The notes under the pieces are model-generated. The model made no database searches and was not told where the DNA came from. It saw only the letters and a program-made list of their open reading frames with translations. From NCBI GenBank assembly GCA_959347315.1, contig OY365807.1, forward strand, positions 35,147,312 through 35,211,311: a DNA stretch of 64,000 nt, in the 5' to 3' direction. Each line of letters opens with the position of its first letter. Position 1 is the first letter of the stretch. The position numbers and the translations under genes were made by a program. The DNA comes from Bimastos eiseni (Eukaryota > Annelida > Clitellata > Crassiclitellata > Lumbricidae). Shown one piece after another: positions 41,001-52,924 of the stretch.

Positions 41001-44000
41001 CACCAGTGGTCGATTGGTAAACTAAACTGTGTGCTGTCGTGCATTGACTATGACAGCATGTCAATTCATTTGTAATATTGGAGTTGTAGGCGTCTGAGGA
41101 GTTCCTTATTGTTCTCATTGCTTAATGTCTTTGTCAACAATTTATTATTGGAAAAAAAGAGATGCAGGATCTTGTTTCAACAGGTTTTTGTACAGGTTGC
41201 ATAAACTATATTGAAGATATTGGCATCTGTAGATGGATTTCAAGGTCCTACTTCATAAGTATGGTGATAATGCCACAAGTCAATAATGCCTACCATGAAA
41301 TTGAGCCAAATCATGGTGCTTAGCATATAGCTTGATGTTTCTGTCAAAAATGGTACCACAAACCATTCAAGTGAAGTATTAGCAAGTAATGGTTTGTTCT
41401 GGCAATATACAAATATGTGAATTGGATAGCACAAAGTGCTGTCCAAACATGGTTAGTAATAATATTTTGAGTAACTTTTATGGTTTAATGAGACTTACCT
41501 TTCAGCAGACATATAGTTTCTCACTTATGGCTTGGTAGCATTAATGTTTAGTATGATGATCATATTAATATATGCAGGAACAATGTGTATCAAAAAGTGA
41601 TTGGATTTTATTGACTGGAGTTCGTAGAAGTCAGCAAGGGTCTTTATGTAAGACAGTTTGTCTATGAGAAAAAGTATGTATGCCATCTTTTTGTTTAGGA
41701 AAAATGGCACCAAAAAAGATCATATTTCAGTTCTCCATATGCTGCAGAACATCTTTCAGTTATGTTTGTGAATATTTGAACCTTGAGCATGACTCGGTGG
41801 CTCGGAGGTGATCTTACAATTTACTGCATAATCCATAAGTACCTATAAACGATCAAGGCCCTCACAGAAGAAGCCAAATGGACAATTTTGACATTTAACA
41901 ACAAATAATGAATGCAACACACAGCTAATTGGCTAATCATTCTAGTTAAGACTTCAATTACTTACAGGAAAGCGAACATCAGCAGTTTCAGATCGAATGG
42001 CCTCAGTAAAGAACTCAACCCAGAAATCAAACAGCTGTAATAGAAAATATAAAGTCAAATAGCAATATAAATGGAGAACAACGTGCAAATATACAGAAAC
42101 TGGAAATATGGTTAACACATCGTTTAGAAAATATACTTAGAAACATAAAAAACAGACTGGACAACAGGAATTTGCTTAGACTTTGATTCTGAAGTAGGAG
42201 GTCAATCTATGACAGTTAGTTTAAAACTTTAATGATGAGAGTTTACTGAAGCGATTGGGAAACCAAAGCAACTCATCGATAAAGTGTTAATTAGACAGAA
42301 TCGATGCAAATGAAGACCAAGGAAATTGATTGATATTAGAAATGTGTCAAGCAGAGCTTAGTAAAAAGAAATAGAAAAATCACTTTATTGCTTTTTGTCT
42401 TAACAAAACAAATTGTGCACAGCATGGTAGAAAAAAAGCTGAACTTCTACATTATTAGCTTGAGCAGTGACAAGTGCAGTATCATTTATCCACATAAAAA
42501 AAATGAACTGACACAGGACAACCACAGCACACTTAAGTTTTAGGTTACCTCTCTCAAACTAAAGTTACTTAATGCATGCATGAACAACCTATATGGAAAC
42601 ATATATTGGGTATAATGTACACTCTTTTCTGAAAAATCTGCTCAAATTTTTGCACATGTGAAAATATTCTTAGATGTTTTAGGCAAATGCCGATCCCACG
42701 TAAAGACCGTGGATGTGCTCATCGAAGCCAACCGATTAAGTTCACCTTGGCTGAAAGTTAGAACAATAATGGACCTTTGAACCTCCGTTTTCACCTCTGG
42801 CACACCCGTGGCTTATGCCAAAACAGTTTAAAAGGACGTAATTTTGTTTCTCATGGTATTCCCATGACAGTCAATATCACATAACTTTAATTACAATGGT
42901 TTTAGTGATTTTTATAATACTTTAAACTTTGCAGCTGCAGCACATGGGAACACGGGACATAGCCATCACATTTTATCAAGATTTTATAAATCAGGATAAC
43001 TTTTTGCAACTAGGAGTAGCAATTAAACTCGAGATAATACAGTAGGCAAGTATGCAAGTATATAAGAATGTATCTAAATATGTATGTAAAGGTTGTAACA
43101 AAGCATATACGTAATAGGTACATGGATGCACCTGAATATCATAGCACCTTTTAGAAAAAAAACTCTCAGATATGTTCAAACAATGCAATCTCAAGCTGAT
43201 AACAAAATAAAACAGTTTACAGATCGAGACACGCAAAGAAAGTCTCTGCAGCAACAAATACTAAAAATGGCTATGTCCAATTTTCTGTTTCTGACTCGTC
43301 AAGTAATTCCATGCTCTCTGGCATTACACACCTGCAGACTTTTACAAGTTTATGCATCTGTAAAAATAGCACATGAGGCAATTGCCAACAGAATAAATTA
43401 ATAACTCTTACAAAACAAAAACACTGTATACTACACACATAAAAAATACACTTTATGCTACACCTGTCAAAGAACTTGATGTTCCCTGCTTATAATAATG
43501 CTTTTTTAGTAATTTAAGCTCACATTTACATGATATAGTAGTGAGAGAGGATAATGAGGTCAACTGTGGCAGTCTGCAAGGCCCTCATCTGTGTCTGCTC
43601 AGATCTTATGGGGCCCCTATGAGGCTCTTATGGGGCTTGCAGGTATTGAACCCGCTTCCTTCTGATCCTCACATCAACGTCTTACCATTCAACCATCGCT
43701 CCGTCCAGTTACAGTATGTTACAAGATAAAAATTAAATAGCTTCGAAAGAAATTAGATAAACTACTGACCTCTTTTTCTTTTGCATTCTCTGGTGACACT
43801 TCAGGCTTCGTGAATATGCTGATCAGTTTGATATTGCCAAGCGTGGATTTTAGATACCTATAGCAAACAACAAAATAAACAGTTTACAGATCGAGACATG
43901 CAAAGAAAGTCTCTGCAGCAACAAATACTAAATATGGCTATGTCCAATTTTCTGTCGCTGACTCGTCAAGTAATTCCATGCTCTCTGGCATTACACACTT

Positions 44001-47000
44001 CCAAACTGTTACAAGTTTATGCATTTGTAAAAATAGCACGAGGCAATTGCCCACAGAATAAATTAATAACTCTTGAACCAGTAAGCAAAATAGGAAAAAA
44101 GATTGGTTTGAAAAGTGAACACAAATAAAAATAGAAAACCTTAGACATTTATGCAGCATGCTATGAAACACATATTATATGAAAATACTTACCAAATTGG
44201 TGGCTCCAGCTTTGACATACATTCTGCTGCCTGCACAGCCTTCCCATAATCCTCTGCCAGTACACTGATTTCAAAGAATGTTGCCACATCCCAGTAATCA
44301 GTAAGTGACGTCAGACAACCCTTTCGTCCAATGAGATTGTTCAGAACAAGAGCTGCATACAGGCACACAGAAATGCAACTAAAAGGGCCCTTTTTAGGAA
44401 CATCTTCACTTCTTTCAAGAAATCAAACAATTTTTATAAGATTTAATTCTCTCTTATCTGCTAAATGAATGCAATAACTCCTTATGCATATTATTATTCA
44501 GAAGGAAGACAAAGGTCTTATTATGAATTAATATGCTTAATTGGTCTCAAAAATAAAATTAATACCAAAAGACCTAAACAGACCTATAAAATTGTCCACT
44601 TGTTCTTGCCAAAATTGGTAAAAGCATATCTACAGTAATCAAACTCCTTAAAGATTTATTCAGAGAACCAAATATATTTATGATTAAGTGCAAACTATAA
44701 CAGCAGCAAGACAGCACGCCAGAAAGACAATCAGTCGGGTTACATGGCAGCAATTGACAAATTAGGATAAAAATGCCAGATGCTAGGCAAAACATTAGCA
44801 ACACAGCACAATACCTATCACATCAGAAACAATGTGAAAGTACTAATAATCAACATACAGAAGTTATTCAGCAGCAACACCCAAAAGAGCAACAAGTAAG
44901 TCTCACATACCTATGCGCTGCAAAGTGGAGTCCGTTGCAAATCGTTTACCAGAGATCACAAGAAGGGTAGCTAAGTTGATTCCTGCATACTCATTAGGCT
45001 GTACCTCAAAACCCTTCTGATACCTATAGCACAGAACCATATAAGAAAATGAAGACTACATCCTCAAAAGAAAAAAGCTGTATTTAAATATCAAATACCA
45101 TGAACAATATTTTCTAAATTAGCCTTAACTGAACCTTCTTTTAAAAACAATCCTAGCCATAGTTCTAAGTGACAAGGTATTCAAGGTAATTAAGTTTTCG
45201 CTTTCAAATTATAATGTCATGCAATGTCATGCAACGTCATACGTCTAACACTTTAATAACGATTGTGTAACTAAATACATAGAAACTAATCCCACTCATT
45301 GCCAAAGGGTTAAAAATGGAAGAAGTCAGGCTATATTGTTGAAGACAATTTTCTTCATTGATAGTTTTAACCCTTCAACGACCAGCATTATTGATTATGT
45401 CTTATGTTTTACTACGTCCTGTTCGTTAAAGGGTTAACGCTTAATTGAACAAATGGATCACACCAGACTATGCTGCAAAGGTCATCTTGTAGATATTAAC
45501 TAAACTGTGTGTGTCAATAGCACCCTGGTAGTTCAAGGTTCAATCTTGGAGGAAACTAGTATGTGATGACAACTTTTACAGAAGTACAAAGTTTTACAAG
45601 TGTCATGTGACACGTGTGGGGCGCGGTCGTGTAGTGGGATGTTCTGTGCCTTGCGTTCGGAGGATCGCAGGTTCGCACCCACACCGAGTCGCTGTGTGGC
45701 GACAATGAACAAGTTGCTCACTCATCTGTGAGGAAGGCAACGGGAAACCACCTCACTCACCTCATCCCCCGGGTGGCACAAAGGCAAATGGAAACGTGCT
45801 AAATAGCCAGCATGCCCACTGTCTGCAATAATCAAGGAAAATAAAGGAAAAGGGAAAATATAGGGGAATTTAAAGGAAACATAGGGACTACAATGAGCGC
45901 TGATATTATATTCAGATGAATAAAACAAACTGAACTAATATTCATACCATTCTATAGCATTCTTAAGAGCCTCTTTATCACTGTAATCTGACTCCTCGAA
46001 TTTGTCCTTGTAGATGCGACCAGCAAGACACAGAATATCGGGAACAGGAGTTTCGGATATTGAAATACTCTGGAAAAGCAAAATGCCTTTATAACCCTGA
46101 GTTCAAGTATCTTGGACTAAAGTCAAAGAAAGACAACTAATGCACTATGTTTAATTACAAAACAAGGTGAAATCCTGCTTTCCAAAGGTCAAACTTGCAT
46201 TTCCACCATATGAATGAGATCAACAAGTTATGACATGAGATCAGGTGATTTGATACCTAAAAGTCACATGCTTTTAAATACTGATCAAAGCACAAAAGAT
46301 GTTAAAACCATAAAATATTATATACCATTATTCAAATACATGAGGTAGACAAGAAAAGTTGTTGCTTAAAAAATCATGCAATAGTCCCAGATAAGAAGCA
46401 TAACAGTCGTAGTAACCCTTTCTTTAACCCACAGTCATTTATTATGTCATAGCTATGATAAGTAGATGTCTAAAGAAACAATAAAGCAGTTATACAAGCA
46501 ATTTAAGCTTAAATCCAGGGATCTGAACCCCTGATGTAGGGTGTCACTGTTTGTGCTGTAATAGCCATCCAAATTATAAGTCAGTGATTATTACAACATG
46601 ATAGGAAAGCAATGCAAAATTATTGCACTCCAGATTTATCACACACCAGTGCTTCTTATGACCCAGGAATACTCTTCCCTTTATTTTATTGACAAGATAA
46701 TTGAGGATCTCATAGAATACTAATTTCACACTAGAGCCCTCACAGAACTCACCTAAAATAAAACGATTTCATTTTCTATGTCAAGCTTATTGGCATCCCA
46801 GGGCCTAAGAAAATCAATATTTTATTTGATGAGTTAATTTGACTTCTCCAGGAAAGGGATTAATACAGAATTTCTTACTTTAAGAATCCAGGCAAGTGCT
46901 TTGTCTCTGTCTCCAGATTTATTTCGTCTACAAAGCCATTAAAAACAATCTTGTAGCACACGACACCCATTAATGGAAATCTGTTCAATTGACAGCACAC

Positions 47001-49173
47001 ATGCACATATCAATTATATACATTTAAGGTAGATCTTAAAATTCAAACACATGTTACAATTGTCTATGAATAATGAACCACCCCAATGTTCACACAAAAT
47101 ATATTTAATTCCCAAGTTATTTAGATGCACACAACATGAATCACAAATAAGATGTTGTATCAGGCTGTGACAAAGTTAGTGAAAACCTTATCGTACAAAT
47201 GTACAGAAGTCATACACCATACAATAACTCAATATAATCAGTTCTATCTTATACCATGCATATATATATATATATATTTATATAAATACATATATATATG
47301 CATGCAAGCGTGTATACATGGTATTTATTCATGTATCTGGACCCAACTATATGCATTATAGGTACCTCACAGAAATGCTGATAATGAGAGCCACGATAAT
47401 TTTTCTTCACCAAGAATAAAAAATTAAATCAACAAGAGAAGAAACTCAAATAATTCAAGGAGTCACTACTGGAGAGAGCTCTCATGGACATGCAGAGCCT
47501 AAATGACATCCAGAGCCGATAGTAGACACCACTTTCAGAGTGTGTGGACTACAAAGCATATACAACAAAGCTCACAACACACAAACCGAAGCAGCACTCA
47601 ATCCAATGCAGATGGTAAATGACACAGTGTCCAGGCATCCATCTGTCACTAGTAACTGGATGTAGAATGTCACCAAAGCACAATGATCAGCAGCAATTCA
47701 TTGATCCCCTTGGTATATCCAAATGGAGTTTGAACACTGCCCAGGTAGCAAAATGATGGAGGTTTACAGATGCAGAAGATCTAGTGGTACCTAGAGCTGT
47801 ACTTAATCGGGTCAATTATAGAGATATCAGCAATAATCGGCAAAAAGTGATATCGGTACAGCTCTAGTGGTACCACACAAGGTTTCAATAACAAGTGTCC
47901 AAACACTCAGAAACAATGTCACAACAGAGAAATAACTCCATGAAGGCATAATGAATCACAACACAAGTGTGATGGAGACAGGAATATGGTATCGAGACGG
48001 TCTCGAGACCGGAAAACTGCGGTCTTGGTCTTGGTCTTGGAGGCTTCGGTCTTGGTCTTGGTCTTAAAGGAATGGTCTTGGTATTGGTCTTCGTCTTAGG
48101 TTAGCGTTCTTGGTCATTTGCCCTATCAGAGCAATTTCTTTGATATTTGTCGGTTATTTTCGATTAGAGACACCGGTATTTAGACCATCTATATATTTAT
48201 ATAAATATATATATATATACATGATATACATGTTAATGTGGGCAAAAAAGGCATTTGCAACGGAACCAGCCATTTCAAAATTTGCTTTCACGAATTTCAA
48301 GGTTCTGGAACAATCTAATAATTATGTGGTCAGCCTCGTGTAGTCACTATTAACCTACAATTCCGAGCACAAGTAGGCCTATACATCATTCAAACGGAAC
48401 GTTATTTTACTTGTCTTAAAGTATTTAGTATTTAAATCGTATACTGTAGCTTCTGTAAGTATTTTATAGTGTGATATTCTCTGGCCGAAGCCAAGGGTTG
48501 AACCTGCAAAAGTTCAGACTGGCCGGTAAAACTGTTTCTGGACCATTATTAAGATTAGTATTCTTCAGCAAAAAAATTAATGCTTTGGGTGTGGTATCCC
48601 GTTTTAGCGTTTTAATAGATTGAATTGTTTATAAAAAGAGCATCGGTCTTGGTCTCAGACCGTCGGTCTTGAACCACCCGGTCTTGGTCTTGAACCTCTC
48701 GGTCTTGGTCTCGAGGTTTTGGTCTCGTGGTTTTGGTCTCGTGAAACCCACGCGTGAACCACTAATTCATTAAATGTGACCCGCTAAAGAAACATCCAAC
48801 CATCTTGGCTGTACGATCAGACTTAACACACCTTATAACTAAATTTGAACTATAAACTGTAAATTTATATATAGCGCCACTTCAAGAGAAACAAATCAGA
48901 GGCATGTTGCTAACTAGTTAGATAATTATACCAAACACTTAGTTTCTTAAACTGAAAGCCACATAGCCTTTAGAAAAGAAACCCAGTTAAAAGCTGTTGA
49001 CAAGAATACTACATCATAAAATGATGCCTTGAAAAATCCATGTTTTACCTGTTTAATGCAAATGCATACAAATGCTGAATAGCAACAGTGTTTGTGACTT
49101 TGTTGTTTGGCACTGCTTCCAAATCCTCGACTAGAGAAACCATTGAATCATAATCCTAAAAAAACATTTGGCC

Positions 49174-49233
<60 letters not shown>

Positions 49234-49918
49234 CAGACAGACAGACAGACAGACAAAGACAGAGAGAGAGACAGAGACAGAGAGAGAGGAGGAATGGAGG
49301 GAGAGAGAGAGCGTCAGTTTTACCCTGTAATTACTGCAATAGCAAGTTGCCCAATGTCCTTTTTCACTTAAAAAAGCTCCACATAAATGCTTGCTTGTGA
49401 TCACAGATGCATTTCAACTCATAAATGTTTTACACATACTGCATTTTGTTGATCATGAGGTTTAAAACGCTTGTGTCTATATTGTATGTTCTTGCCAATG
49501 GCATCAAAGCAATTGGAGTCAGACCGGTACTTGCAACTCAAGTAATCGCACATAAACTACTAGAACAAATCCTTTTCTAAATTTGCAACCGGTCAGAAAT
49601 ATAACTCAAACACAGTGCAATTCATAAACTGTACAAAACAGCTTTTCAAAAACATTCTACCAAATATTCAGAAATGTTAACTTGTTATCTTTTGCATACA
49701 CAGCGCTATGCTCCAACTCATTTACTAATTTACTAATTGCATGTCTGGATTGCAACAGCAGATGCACCATTCTAGGTCAATCAATTACTCACTGGAATGC
49801 ATTAATCATAATTATATCTCTAAATACCATAACTGTTTCACTACAGTTTAAATTCAATCGCAAAGTTTACAGATAGGCTATGCTGCGAACTTGTTTATGC
49901 GCTCCTGGTCTACTCATA

Positions 49919-49954
<36 letters not shown>

Positions 49955-52846
49955 TACTTTATTGATGACTATAACACAAACACATAGATTTAACATTCAT
50001 GTACAATGGTATCAATGTGAAACACCCAACCCAAACTAACATAAGGTTATGCTAACAGCGTTGCCCCAGTCATTAATCAATCATTAATCAAGTAGAATAT
50101 ATTTCTTAGTCATCACACCATACAATTATGTCTCTTAAAATCAATCCATTGCTAAGGTGTCCATAGTTTACACAATGGTGTTACATGTACATTCCCTACA
50201 GCTTTCAACTTAAACATTGTATTTACTAGTGGCAATTGCACATTTCTTCTGTCAGCTAAACTATATGGCATGGTAAATCTACCTGTTTCTGCCTGGTCTC
50301 TTCAAACTTACTAGATCCAGCTAATTTTTTTCCTGTTGACTGTTTTCACGTCTTTCTGAATTATTGCCTGGATAGGCGTCTGACCGGATTCATCATGGAT
50401 ATCAATATATCTCAAATCGTTGCTCATGTGTTAAATTTCAGTTCTATTTAGTCATTTAAATCTGAAATAAAGATCTACTTATACCTACTTATGATAAAAA
50501 AAAGCTACACAGATGAGAATAGAAAGAGCTCCAGTGAGATTTCTAACCTGTATGTCACGATAAGAGATGAGCATGTTAAGAATAATATCAGAGGAATACA
50601 ACTGTGGATCATCCAGACGATTCCTCATCGTTGTCAAAAACTAAACAGCACAAAAAAACTATCACACAACTGCACAATTATGAACATAAAAAACCTGTGA
50701 AGACCAAAATAAGCATTTCACTGCAAGACAATGTTTTGCATCATATTGGATATATATAGATACTAACGAATGAAAACAATATCATGACAAAGTAATTGAG
50801 AGTAATAGAGCTAACTTAAATTGTTAAGAAAACTTTATAAAATAAGTCAATTAATAGTACTTTACAGTTGGGCAAAAAATTCTTGAATACTTTAACGACG
50901 GGCTGCATTATTACCCAGTCACTGTTACATTGTTACTACCTGCATATCAAAGTCTTAACAAGAGAAACCATTCTCAAACAAACAAAACTTTTAAGTCTTT
51001 AACGATAATAGAAAAAAAGCTCATTTAAAAATATTTGCTGGCTAATATTAACGTTAGAAACCATTCTCACGACTAATGATAACTCAGTCATCAAAAACTA
51101 TAAGCTTACTTTTGTCAGCTTATCTCCTGTGAACGCCTCTCTTGCTTTGCGCAGATCCGCCAAGAATTTCTCTTTCACATGAGTCCTAAACAAAAGTAAA
51201 CAGTCAACGCTGTTAACCAAAACAGACAGAATTCAAACACATGAAATTAGTTATCAACCAAGATTTTGGTACAGTTTAAAAACTAGAACACTGGAAGATG
51301 AGACGGCAAGGAAGAAAATTGGCCACTCACCCTCAATTGCTGAGGCCAAGTAAATGAAGTGGCTAATATACCACACCCATGAGGGCAATGACTGCCTCAG
51401 AGCTAGCTTAAGGAACTGTTCTTCTTTGTGCGTTCTGGCAGTTCTTCAATTTCAATCAGAACAAATCTCAAAATTCATATGCTTCAGCCTGTTTACCAGC
51501 TACACACAACATTTATCATTTTCTCTGTGTTGTTCTCATACCACGATGTTTCGCCTTCTTTTCCAGTACTTATATTTTGTTGTCATCACCATATTTATCT
51601 TTAAGCAACCTTGCCCTAATCCTCTCTCCGTAAGCAAACACTTCCCACATGGTTTATCCATGAGATCTGTATTAATTGGCATTTTAAGGTTGCTTCTGCC
51701 AAGCAGCAGAACCAAGCCTCCAAGGATTGATGAATTCTACGACCACGCTACACTTCAACCACACTTTTACTTTGAATGACTGCTTATAGAACTCAACAAA
51801 CAGCTTACCTTTCACTGCCTTGTCTATAACCCTAAGGACAACATGCCAACTGCACAAGACAAACTTATTCATCATATTTTACTGCAATATTTTACTGAAC
51901 ATTAGAATGAAATGAAGATCGCACACTGACCGTGAGGTCGACTCCACACGTTTCAGCAGTCGCTTCAGCTGGCAAAACAGCGTCAGTGACTTGTCAGATG
52001 ACTTCGCTGATGACGTGCCATCAGTTACGGTTGAGGCATGCAACTCCACAAGGATGCACTTTCCTGATGAATCAACTACATAGGGCAAGAAGTCGGTTGT
52101 GCCACAAGAGAGCTAGATTCAAACATATCATGAAAACATAATTGCTCACCACTGGTCCATACTATTATATTATGAATTCAAATCACAACTAGTCTGTCTA
52201 TTTAAGCGGGAAGCTAGTTACTCCCAGGAAACCACCGTTAAAATTTCATGCAGCATTATGCCTCGAATTACTTTGAATGACTCCAATACATTAATTAGCC
52301 CCAATTGGCCATGGTGTCCGACTGTGCATGATAGGTTTGTGAAGTAGATCAAGTCAAAATTGCTGAAAACTGATAGGCTCAGATAAGTTAATTTGGTTTC
52401 AACATAAAATAGACAAGAGGTCTACTATGGTTTAGGTAGGCAAATTCAATTGCGCCGTTCATGATAAAACTTAAAACTAATCTAACAGTTGATTTACATT
52501 ACAAATTATAACAAAAACTCAATTGACTACAGACCGAAAAGTGGCAGGGAGACCAGAGGATGGGGAAACAGAGCCGAAAGCAGAGGGCATTCTTTTGGTA
52601 ATTCCTGATTCCAAAACATGCAGATCACCTTGCAGTACAGTACACTGTAACCTATATTCAGGCTTAAATTAAACAATTTACATTATGTGCCATGCTACAA
52701 ACATGTTCCACGCTCGGAAATGGTTCCAATCGCTTAACACAGTTACGCGGAAGGTACAACTCACTTATACAACTCTTGATTTTCAAGATGTTTGTTATTT
52801 ATCCACTAATTAACACTCAATGCTAAGTGGATAATACTACTTAGAA

Positions 52847-52924
<78 letters not shown>

